Shown here one piece after another: positions 12,014 to 18,554 of a stretch of DNA of 31,954 nucleotides. A program made the translations under genes and the position numbers. The stretch is from a virus. The stretch covers positions 1-31,954 of the IMG/VR virus record IMGVR_UViG_3300033153_000640; one strand, 5' to 3'. The stretch's first letter is position 1; every line of letters begins with the position of its first letter. A model generated the notes under the pieces. That model was given only the letters and a program-made list of their open reading frames with translations, searched no databases and had not been told where the DNA came from.

Positions 12014-12384
12014 GTTATAAATATTTTACCTTAAAAGAATTTGACTCTCCAGATGTTCCTGGTTCGGGCGAAAATATGAATCATGACTTTTTAGAGCTTT
12101 TAGATTTTGCTCGAGAAGAAGCAGGAGTTCCTTTTAAAATATCTTCTGGATTTCGTACACAGGACTATAATAAAGACTTATTAAAAAGAGGATACCAAGC
12201 CTCTAAAACCAGCTCACATCTTAAAGGGTGTGCCGCAGATATTGTGTGTACGGATTCTGTAAAAAGAAGTACAATAGTTAGAGCTTTAATCAATGTCGGA
12301 TATACCAGATTGGGGATTGCAAAATCCTTCATACATGTTGACAATGACCCTGGTAAACCTGACGCAATTTGGCTATACGCATAA
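12010..12384 (+). CDS. endolysin, peptidase M15 family (124 aa)
   Basis: A zinc D,D-/L,D-carboxypeptidase-like peptidase that cuts peptidoglycan cross-bridges at lysis. Motifs: ISSGFRTQDYN (44-54), SSHLKGCAADI (68-78) with zinc ligands His70 and Asp77, and FIHVD (107-111) with His109. These are the standard residues of the M15_3 (VanY/L5-like) fold. At 124 residues it is a minimal catalytic domain without a cell-wall-binding part or signal peptide, so it needs a holin for export. It lies between a one-TM protein and a 3-TM holin. Confidence 0.93.
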   Translation: MSYKYFTLKEFDSPDVPGSGENMNHDFLELLDFAREEAGVPFKISSGFRTQDYNKDLLKRGYQASKTSSHLKGCAADIVCTDSVKRSTIVRALINVGYTRLGIAKSFIHVDNDPGKPDAIWLYA

Positions 12385-12674
12385 TGGCAGAGAAGAGTAA
12401 AATGAAATGTAACCGAGTTGTAGCTTCTGACCGACCGGGTAAGAAGAAGATGGTTAAAGCGTGTGAGGGAGGTAAAGAGAAGTTAATTCACTTTGGGGCT
12501 AAAGGTTATGGTCATAACTATTCTACTGCTGCAAGAAAGTCTTTTAAAGCAAGACATAAATGTGGAACAGCAAAATCAAAACTAACAGCAAGATACTGGT
12601 CGTGTAAAAAATTATGGGCAGGCAAAGGGGGTTCAACTAAAAGTTCACCATCTAATAGGAGGGGTAAATATTAA
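12384..12674 (+). CDS. small basic conserved protein, HFGAKGYGHNYS type (96 aa)
   Basis: I choose ATG 12384, which overlaps the endolysin stop (TAATG), rather than a TTG 15 nt upstream. The sequence KLIHFGAKGYGHNYSTAARK followed by SFKARHKCGTAKSKLTARYWSCKKLW is a pattern that I recall from small proteins of marine phages and some large DNA viruses. It has conserved Cys, Lys and Trp and is very basic. It may bind nucleic acid and zinc; function not established to my knowledge. Confidence 0.8.
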   Translation: MAEKSKMKCNRVVASDRPGKKKMVKACEGGKEKLIHFGAKGYGHNYSTAARKSFKARHKCGTAKSKLTARYWSCKKLWAGKGGSTKSSPSNRRGKY

Positions 12675-12684
12675 TAAAAAAAAT

Positions 12685-13077
12685 ATGAATTGGCTTACAA
12701 AAATATTCGGAGGAGCTGCGGGAGATGTTGCTGATAAAGTAGCAGGAATTGCAGATCAATTTATTCAAACTAAAGATGAAAAGGCTAAGTTTGAAATGGA
12801 AATGGAAAAGCTTTTTATTTCAGCCGAAGAGGCAATTCAAAAAAACGTAACAGAAAGATGGAGGCATGATATGACCAGCGATTCCTGGTTAAGTAAAAAT
12901 GTGAGACCTCTGGTTCTTATATTTTTAGTTGTATGCACAGTGTTAATGATATTTATAGACGCGGGGTCTATTAATTTTGTAGTAGAAGAAAAATGGACAT
13001 CTTTATTAGAGATTGTTTTAATAACTGTTATTGGGGCTTATTTTGGAGGAAGGTCGTTTGAAAAAATTAAAAAGTAA
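12685..13077 (+). CDS. holin of the 3-TM (GTA-like) superfamily (130 aa)
   Basis: An amphipathic N-terminal helix (1-60) is followed by SWLSKNVRPLVLIFLVV (68-83), the hallmark of the 3-TM holin family found in gene-transfer agents and many phages. Hydrophobic spans are at about 75-92 and 105-121, with a C-terminal GGRSFEKIKK. Holins form lesions in the inner membrane to release or trigger the endolysin. It is two genes downstream of the M15 endolysin, supporting a lysis cassette. TAATG overlap with the next gene. Confidence 0.9.
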   Translation: MNWLTKIFGGAAGDVADKVAGIADQFIQTKDEKAKFEMEMEKLFISAEEAIQKNVTERWRHDMTSDSWLSKNVRPLVLIFLVVCTVLMIFIDAGSINFVVEEKWTSLLEIVLITVIGAYFGGRSFEKIKK

Positions 13078-13211
13078 TGGCTAAGTCACCTGCATTTATA
13101 TTTCGTGGAAACCGTCAGAAGAAAAGACCAGGAGTACACTCTAAATCTAAGAGTAGTTCTTTAAAATCCAGCAAGCATTATCTTAAGAAATATAGAGGTC
13201 AAGGAAAGTAA
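13077..13211 (+). CDS. tiny basic phage protein, KRPGVHSKSKSS type (44 aa)
   Basis: Direct translation: ATG at 13077, overlapping the holin stop, 44 codons, TAA at 13209-13211. The product contains RQKKRPGVHSKSKSSSLKSS and ends YLKKYRGQGK. I recognise this RPGVH..K.S.LK.SK.Y.K.YRGQG pattern from short marine-phage genes near the lysis region. It is highly basic with no hydrophobic residues to speak of. Unknown function. Confidence 0.75.
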   Translation: MAKSPAFIFRGNRQKKRPGVHSKSKSSSLKSSKHYLKKYRGQGK

Positions 13212-13232
13212 AATACATTCCATAACTTTTAT

Positions 13233-13240
13233 TATCTTTG
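13233..13240 (+). promoter_or_regulatory. TATCTTTG promoter for fibre/head block
   Basis: Exact octamer in the 63-nt gap, 35 nt before the ATG at 13275. Confidence 0.7.
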
Positions 13241-13274
13241 TAGAAATATTAATCATCACTAAAATTTAATTAAA

Positions 13275-13520
13275 ATGAAAAAAATTGAAGAAAAAGAATT
13301 ACAATCTTTACAGACTTTAAATGTGGAATTTAACAAACTTAAAACTAATCTTGGAGATTTAGCTTTACAAAAGCACGGAATTTGTTTAAGAGTAGAAGAG
13401 TTAAAAACAGAGTTCTCACATTTAGAGAGAGACTTAATGACTAAGTACGGGAAAGATGCAGTAATAAATTTAGAGACAGGAGAAATAAAAGAAAAAGAGG
13501 AACCGAAAGAAAAAGAGTAA
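13275..13520 (+). CDS. small coiled-coil protein (81 aa)
   Basis: Residues 1-58 have a heptad pattern (LQSLQTLNVEFNKLKTNLGDLALQK, then VEELKTEFSHLERDL), followed by DAVINLETGEIKEKE and an acidic/lysine tail. Similar short coiled coils with an IN.ETGEI motif occur beside fibre genes in other phages. It is 1 nt before the first fibre-type gene, so a scaffold or chaperone for fibre assembly is possible but unproven. Confidence 0.75.
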   Translation: MKKIEEKELQSLQTLNVEFNKLKTNLGDLALQKHGICLRVEELKTEFSHLERDLMTKYGKDAVINLETGEIKEKEEPKEKE

Positions 13521-13521
13521 A

Positions 13522-14112
13522 ATGGCAAAAATTGAAAACACAGTCGCATACCCCTTAGTCAAGCCTCAAGCTAACGACTATGTGGTGCTAACAGATGTTA
13601 GTGATAATAATGAAACTAAAACCTGTTTAGTTGGCGACTTGTGGGCTTTTTATGGTTGGAAATATTTTGATAGAACTTTAACAGCTGCAGAGGTTTTAGG
13701 CGCAGAAGCTATGCCGGTTATTTTAATACCAGCTCAAGGAGCAGGAGTAATAGTTATGCCTGAGATAGGAGAATTGGTCGCTCAGACAATAACCAATACC
13801 TCAGTTCCTCCCGACAACTTTGATTGCACTAATCAAGCGTGGATAAGGTCAGCCAGTTCTATTAGTACTTGTAACATATATGCTATGGACGAAAACAATA
13901 TAAACCAATCAGGATTTCCTTGGCCGCTTACAACAAATCTTGTTTATGGAAGTCGTGCTCAGACAGGGGATAATCAATATGGAAACGATATGACTGGTAT
14001 GGTAAACGAACCGATTGTTTTTACATTTGATGCTGGTGATGGACCAACAAACGGAAATGGGTCAATAAGGATTACTTTTAGATATAGAATACTTTCAGGA
14101 TTTAATTTATAG
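13522..14112 (+). CDS. short fibre-type virion protein (196 aa)
   Basis: The first 40 or so residues (MAKIENTVAYPLVKPQANDY, TDVSDNNETKTCLVGDL) are nearly the same as those of the next gene, down to the nucleotide level, so the two share an anchoring domain by duplication. The rest is an all-beta domain ending GNGSIRITFRYRILSGFNL, likely a knob or capsule-binding head. I infer an attachment-tip protein that docks to the same virion site as the 757-aa fibre. Confidence 0.7.
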   Translation: MAKIENTVAYPLVKPQANDYVVLTDVSDNNETKTCLVGDLWAFYGWKYFDRTLTAAEVLGAEAMPVILIPAQGAGVIVMPEIGELVAQTITNTSVPPDNFDCTNQAWIRSASSISTCNIYAMDENNINQSGFPWPLTTNLVYGSRAQTGDNQYGNDMTGMVNEPIVFTFDAGDGPTNGNGSIRITFRYRILSGFNL

Positions 14113-14114
14113 AA

Positions 14115-16388
14115 ATGGCAAAAATTGAAAATACAGTCGCATATCCTACGGTTACACCATCCGCAGACGACTTACTAATAGCAACAGACACGAGTGACGA
14201 TAATAAGACGGTTACGTTTTTAGTTGGAGCAATTGCAGGCGGTGGTCCTCTTCAAGGACTTCAATCTGTTTTAGACACAGGTAATACCGCTACTCAAAAC
14301 ATGACCCTCACAGGTGTAGGACCAGGTGGAGGTATAACCGTAGTCGGTACAATTTATCCTACTACAATTACCGCTGGAGGATCCGTTGGTGCGGCAGGTC
14401 AGATACTATCATCTACAGGAACAGGTATTCAGTGGATTAATTCTCCTGCTACTTCTTGTTGTAGTTGGAATGATACTTTAACTATAAACAATACAGCTGT
14501 TCAAAAAGCTATAGTGGACGGAGCTACCTTTCAAATTATAAATGCGGGAGGTCAGTTAGAGATATTAAGTCCGGCTGCTTTAGTTAACACCGGAACTTCA
14601 GCATTTTCTGGACAAGTAAATATTAATAGCACTACGTTAAATTTTAATTCAACAGCTTTATTGAATGATGGTGCTGGTTCGGTAGGAACTCCGGGACAAT
14701 TTTTAACATCCACAGGTACGGGAGTAGCATGGTCAAGCTCATTACCTCCAGCTTCTTGTTGCGGATTACAAAGCACGATTGCTTCAGGAAACACGTCTAC
14801 CAGTCAAAATGTTACCTTATCAGGAACCGGTGTCTGGACATACGAGCCTAACGTTTCTATTAATTCAGAAGGAAATAATAGTTGGGCAGGAAATAATCAA
14901 TATACTAATACTGGAGTAACAGGTTCCACCTCAGCAATATCTTTATTAGGAAGTTTATGGGACGGAACTTCTGTAGGGACTGCAGGACAGGTATTAACAT
15001 CTACAGGAACAGGGGTGTTATGGGCTGCGGCCAGCGGAGGAACACAAGATTTACAATCTGTTTTAGATACAGGAAACTCAGCGTCAGGAGCAAATGCCGA
15101 TATAACTATTTCAGGAACATTAGATGCTGGGACTATAACAGATTCTACATCCTCAGTCGGATTAGCGGGACAAATATTATCATCTACAGGAACAGGTTTA
15201 ACATGGATTAATGCTGCTTGTTGTGATTTACAAGACACTTTAACAGCGGGAAATACAGCTATCACCAGTATAATTTTATCAGGAGCAGGTACTAACGTTA
15301 CAGCTCCTCTTATGATTCCAACTCAAATTGAAGATGCGACAGGATCTACTGGAGCCATTGGGCAAGTTTTAGGATTAAATGCATTAGGAACCGCAATAGA
15401 ATGGGTAGCTGGAGGTGGTGGAGGTGGAGTAACGTCCGTAAACTCATCATTAGGTTCTTCAGCAGGAGCCCCATTAACAATAGCTCCAACAACAGGAGCA
15501 GTAATAATTCAGTCTAACGCTTATGCTGGAACTACTAACGTTGGACATGTACCAACAGGAGGTAGTGCTACAACATTCTTAAGAGGAGATGGAACATGGG
15601 TTACACCAAGTGCTACCGCAGGAGTAAGTGACCTAAGTGTAGGGGCAATTAGCGCTTCAACAGGATTGCCACTTTTAATTAGCCCAGTCTCTCCAGCAAC
15701 AGGATCAGTAACTATTAATCAAGCAAGATATACAGGAGATTTGAATGAAGGATGTGTTCCAAGAGGTTCAGGAAATGATGCTACTAAATATTTAGATGGT
15801 ACAGGAAACTGGACAGTTCCAGCAGGTGGAGGTGGTAGCAAATCATGGGAAAACATACACCAAAGGTTCTATATGACTAAAACAGTTCCAGGCGCTGACT
15901 ACTGGACCTTCCCATCATTAGCTGATATTACTGTGGGTAATAAGGATATAAATCAATTACTATACAACAACGCTAACGCTCCAGACCATGCTCATTGGAA
16001 TCAAGGAGAATTAAACGGGGGTATGTTTTATAGATTAGCGGAAATAAACGGATGTGATGCGGATATATCAGGTTTAACATTTTGTTCTTTGAGTTTTCAG
16101 ATTACAGCTGATGTTGCCGACACTTATGGTTTAGCTGTATATGGCTTTGACCCTTGTAGCACCGCAACACCTGTCTATCTAATTGGAGCATGCGAGATGT
16201 TAATTGGAGGAGCACCTACTCCAACAGAACCAGAAGTAGCATGTTGTAGTGCAGACTCGCTTAGTAGTAATGTACTTGCGCCCGGCCACGGTTTAATTCT
16301 TACTATGCGAACGTTAGGTGGATTAGGAACACCAACTGTTGCGGGGAGTGTTTCACTGAGAGCGGAGCACACAAGTGGAACGAAATAA
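14115..16388 (+). CDS. long repetitive tail fibre protein (757 aa)
   Basis: The N-terminal anchor (1-45) is shared with the upstream 196-aa protein. Residues about 45-440 hold some five imperfect repeats of 75-110 residues. Each has a piece like LQSVLDTGNTA, a beta segment ending in SG/TG, then GxxGQxLxSTGTGxxW. Three are followed or preceded by a CC pair (SCCSW, SCCGLQ, ACCDLQ). A Gly-rich linker (VAGGGGGG) and repeats of FLRGDGTWVTP and YLDGTGNWTVP type follow. The C-terminal 200 residues from KSWENIHQRF form a different domain with several Cys, a probable receptor-binding head. Ser/Thr/Gly/Ala-rich composition fits a trimeric fibre. Confidence 0.85.
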   Translation: MAKIENTVAYPTVTPSADDLLIATDTSDDNKTVTFLVGAIAGGGPLQGLQSVLDTGNTATQNMTLTGVGPGGGITVVGTIYPTTITAGGSVGAAGQILSSTGTGIQWINSPATSCCSWNDTLTINNTAVQKAIVDGATFQIINAGGQLEILSPAALVNTGTSAFSGQVNINSTTLNFNSTALLNDGAGSVGTPGQFLTSTGTGVAWSSSLPPASCCGLQSTIASGNTSTSQNVTLSGTGVWTYEPNVSINSEGNNSWAGNNQYTNTGVTGSTSAISLLGSLWDGTSVGTAGQVLTSTGTGVLWAAASGGTQDLQSVLDTGNSASGANADITISGTLDAGTITDSTSSVGLAGQILSSTGTGLTWINAACCDLQDTLTAGNTAITSIILSGAGTNVTAPLMIPTQIEDATGSTGAIGQVLGLNALGTAIEWVAGGGGGGVTSVNSSLGSSAGAPLTIAPTTGAVIIQSNAYAGTTNVGHVPTGGSATTFLRGDGTWVTPSATAGVSDLSVGAISASTGLPLLISPVSPATGSVTINQARYTGDLNEGCVPRGSGNDATKYLDGTGNWTVPAGGGGSKSWENIHQRFYMTKTVPGADYWTFPSLADITVGNKDINQLLYNNANAPDHAHWNQGELNGGMFYRLAEINGCDADISGLTFCSLSFQITADVADTYGLAVYGFDPCSTATPVYLIGACEMLIGGAPTPTEPEVACCSADSLSSNVLAPGHGLILTMRTLGGLGTPTVAGSVSLRAEHTSGTK

Positions 16389-16409
16389 AAAATAATTAAA
16401 TTAAATGAA

Positions 16410-16628
16410 ATGGACATTAGAAAAATATCAATTGGCGCTGACTACAAGTCAGGCGCTATGCATTATATTGTTGGGCAAGACGTATTAGGAGGTAGTCATA
16501 CCATTCATTTAATACAAGCGCTCGAAGGTTCATATAAAATTTGGATACAGAAAAATAACGAAATTTATGTGTGGAAAGAGTTCCTTGTTACCCTTCCTAT
16601 ATCCTTAGAATACAATATAAACTTTTAA
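16410..16628 (+). CDS. small beta-rich conserved phage protein (72 aa)
   Basis: A 72-residue protein (ISIGADYKSGAMHYIVGQDV, IHLIQ, GSYKIWIQKNNEIYVWKEF) that looks like a compact beta barrel. It lies between the fibre gene and the co-chaperonin-like gene, and its stop overlaps the next ATG (TAATG). I recall similar proteins in marine phages without known function. Confidence 0.7.
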   Translation: MDIRKISIGADYKSGAMHYIVGQDVLGGSHTIHLIQALEGSYKIWIQKNNEIYVWKEFLVTLPISLEYNINF

Positions 16629-17191
16629 TGAGATCTCCATATAATTTTATAGTCACTCCTGTAAAAAATAAAAGATACGATAATAGTACTCAAATCGGGG
16701 AGGTAGACTTTATAACCAGCGTATCTCAAGAAGACCATACTTCCGCTAATCGTTTAGCTACCGTTATTTCTACACCTATTGGTTATCAAGGCGAAATACA
16801 AAAAGGAGACACTCTATTGGTTCATCATAATGTTTTTAAATTTTACTATGACATGTACGGTCGTCAAAAAAGCGGAAGAAGTTATTTAAAAGACGACCAC
16901 TTCTTAGTAGAAAACGATCAGTTTTTCTTATATAAAAATAATAATAAATGGAAGGCTCACGGAAAATATTGTTTTATAAAACCTCTAACACTTCAAGATT
17001 CATTTATGTATAAAGGAGGTAATGAGGAGCCTTTAATGGGAGAAGTAAAATATATCAATAATGAATTAATTAAATTAGGAGTAAAAGAAGGAGATAAAAT
17101 TTCTTTTGCTCCAGACAGCGAATATGAGTTTAAGGTAGAAGGAGAAAAACTATACCGCATGTTTACTAAAAATATAACAATGATAATATGA
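16628..17191 (+). CDS. probable tandem GroES-fold protein (187 aa)
   Basis: I choose ATG 16628 (overlapping the upstream stop) over an upstream alternative. Two parts each look like GroES. Residues 4-70 run from YNFIVTPVKNKR to ATVISTPI and IQKGDTLLVHHNVF. Residues 112-187 run from GKYCFIKPLTLQD to GEVKYIN, GVKEGDKISFAPDSEYEFKVEGEKLYRMFTKNI and MII. The second strongly mirrors the GroES ending (VKvGDkV-F, ve-GEelliv-e-dIlaii). Between them is a basic insert with Arg/Lys and Tyr (YDMYGRQKSGRSYLKDDHF). I infer a co-chaperonin or chaperone-like assembly protein; the phage groES at 7013 is a separate gene. Confidence 0.6.
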   Translation: MRSPYNFIVTPVKNKRYDNSTQIGEVDFITSVSQEDHTSANRLATVISTPIGYQGEIQKGDTLLVHHNVFKFYYDMYGRQKSGRSYLKDDHFLVENDQFFLYKNNNKWKAHGKYCFIKPLTLQDSFMYKGGNEEPLMGEVKYINNELIKLGVKEGDKISFAPDSEYEFKVEGEKLYRMFTKNITMII

Positions 17192-17772
17192 TACGAATTA
17201 TAGATAATTTCGTGGATAAAGATTTATTTGACTTAGCAACTAATTATTTAAAAAAGGGAGAATTTTTAAAACATACAGTAGGGGAAAAAGATTTTTATAC
17301 TCAATCATCGCCCGAGACTTTTACTAACTATATGACAAATAAGTTAGGATTGGTAGAGGGTAGGCCTGTAGAAAATATATTAAGTTTTTTTAGAACATCT
17401 ACAGATAGTGAGGATACGGATTGGAGGATACATTCAGATTTAAAAATAAAAGGAGAGCAGCCAGATAGAGCGGCAGTCTTATATATGTCCCCTCGGGAGA
17501 AAGAAGAGTTGCACGGAACAGCATTTTGGGAGCATATAATCTACGGACAGTTTTTACCTGAACATGTCGAGGATAAAGAATATAATGAAATGATAAGGGT
17601 TGATGCAAATGAATTAGAAAAATGGAGATTAGTTTCGGTAGCTGGATATGAGGAAAATAGGCTTATATCTTATCCTGCAAATTACTTTCATAGTAAATAT
17701 CCAAACCAATCATGGAAGGAGGGGAGAAATGTTTTTGTAATATTTTATAAATATAAAAAAAATGAAAAGTGA
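17188..17772 (+). CDS. 2OG-Fe(II) oxygenase (194 aa)
   Basis: A prolyl-4-hydroxylase-like dioxygenase that uses 2-oxoglutarate, O2 and Fe(II). The iron triad is His82-x-Asp84 (WRIHSDLKI) and His168 (NYFHSKYP). Arg180 (GRNVFVIFY) is the 2OG carboxylate binder; the double-stranded beta-helix core runs from about 65 to 190. LHGTAFWEH (108-116) is typical of phage members. Targets of such phage enzymes are largely unknown; proteins or modified bases are candidates. ATGA overlap with the GroES-like gene and an 11-nt overlap with the SET gene indicate coupled synthesis. Confidence 0.88.
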   Translation: MIRIIDNFVDKDLFDLATNYLKKGEFLKHTVGEKDFYTQSSPETFTNYMTNKLGLVEGRPVENILSFFRTSTDSEDTDWRIHSDLKIKGEQPDRAAVLYMSPREKEELHGTAFWEHIIYGQFLPEHVEDKEYNEMIRVDANELEKWRLVSVAGYEENRLISYPANYFHSKYPNQSWKEGRNVFVIFYKYKKNEK

Positions 17773-18085
17773 AGAAAACTATAAACCGTTGCCTGAATAT
17801 CTTTCTATCGGCCCCTCGCCAATACACGGGGCTGGTATTTTTGCAACCGAGGATGTTCCGAAAGATATTATTATTGGTATTACTCATATTTACGATCCAG
17901 AGTTTCAGCATGATTTTATTCGGACTCCGTTAGGAGGATTTATAAATCATAGCGAAAACCCTAATTGTGAGCTAATAGAAGACGAAGGAGATTATAATTA
18001 TAAAAAATTAAAGACTCTTCGTAAGATAAAAGAAGGCAGAGAGTTAACTTTAAAATATAGTATATATAAATTTAAAAAAAATTAA
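17762..18085 (+). CDS. minimal SET-domain protein methyltransferase (107 aa)
   Basis: SET proteins transfer a methyl group from SAM to lysine. Visible motifs are HGAGIFATEDV (22-32, SAM-binding start), GGFINHSENPNCEL (58-71, the NHSxxPN motif with pseudoknot) and EGRELTLKYS (91-100, ending in the catalytic-Tyr type motif). At 107 residues it lacks pre- and post-SET zinc clusters and most of the SET-I insert, among the shortest recognisable SET domains. Substrate unknown; phage virion or host proteins are possible. It overlaps the oxygenase gene by 11 nt. Confidence 0.88.
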   Translation: MKSEENYKPLPEYLSIGPSPIHGAGIFATEDVPKDIIIGITHIYDPEFQHDFIRTPLGGFINHSENPNCELIEDEGDYNYKKLKTLRKIKEGRELTLKYSIYKFKKN

Positions 18086-18088
18086 ATC

Positions 18089-18295
18089 ATGGGAGTACAA
18101 AAAAACATTGGAATTTTAAAAGCAAAAGTAGAAGCGTTAACCTCTAATCTTCAAAAGTTAATTCTTGAAGAAAAACAAACCAGAGATATGGTGTTAGGAG
18201 CGCTGCAAATTTTAAAAGAAATGCCAGGTCACGAAAAGGCTTTAGGAAAATTACAGGAAAAATTTAAAGAAGAAGATGGACATAAAGGAAATTAA
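18089..18295 (+). CDS. small coiled-coil protein (68 aa)
   Basis: A helical protein with a heptad pattern (IGILKAKVEALTSNLQKLILEEKQTRDMVLGALQILKEM) and an acidic/basic tail. It overlaps the following gene by 20 nt. It could be a terminase- or fibre-associated oligomerising helix. Unrecognised. Confidence 0.7.
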   Translation: MGVQKNIGILKAKVEALTSNLQKLILEEKQTRDMVLGALQILKEMPGHEKALGKLQEKFKEEDGHKGN

Positions 18296-18554
18296 ATTAA
18301 GCATCATACAGGCTGGCGAAAAAGCGGTTAAGCAATTAATTAAGGTAGCTAAAGAGGATATTATTAAATATGAAGCGGAAGATCCTTTAGCGGCTGACAG
18401 ACTTAAAAATGCAGCGGCCACTAAAAAGCTTTGTATTATGGATGCGTTTGAAATACTAAAACGTATTGAAGAAGAAAAAACTATGCTGGAGGGAGGTATA
18501 GTAAAAAATAAAACTAATACAGTAAAAGGATTTGCGGAAAGAAATTCAAAATAA
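18276..18554 (+). CDS. possible small terminase subunit (92 aa)
   Basis: A 92-residue, largely helical protein (IKLSIIQAGEKAVKQLIKVAKEDIIKYE, ADRLKNAAATKKLCIMDAFEILKRIEEE). It ends inside the start of the large terminase gene (23-nt overlap), the usual place for TerS. Size is at the low end for TerS, and no helix-turn-helix is obvious. Position is the main argument; an assembly factor is an alternative. Confidence 0.5.
   Translation: MDIKEIKLSIIQAGEKAVKQLIKVAKEDIIKYEAEDPLAADRLKNAAATKKLCIMDAFEILKRIEEEKTMLEGGIVKNKTNTVKGFAERNSK

Noticed and set aside
12369-12383. Upstream TTG start for the 96-aa basic protein
   Set aside because: ATG 12384 overlaps the endolysin stop, as is usual in this genome; the extra five residues are inside the endolysin gene.
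14552-15265. Antisense frames and a plus-strand shadow frame in the long fibre gene
   Set aside because: Repetitive GC-richer fibre codons leave other frames open. The sense frame has clear repeats and domain structure.
16404-16487. Short frame starting ATGAAATGGACATTAG
   Set aside because: About 27 codons in a different frame inside the 72-aa gene, with no support.
16571-16627. Upstream start for the GroES-like gene
   Set aside because: It would overlap the 72-aa gene by 58 nt. ATG 16628 gives the TAATG coupling, and the GroES-like sequence starts just after it.
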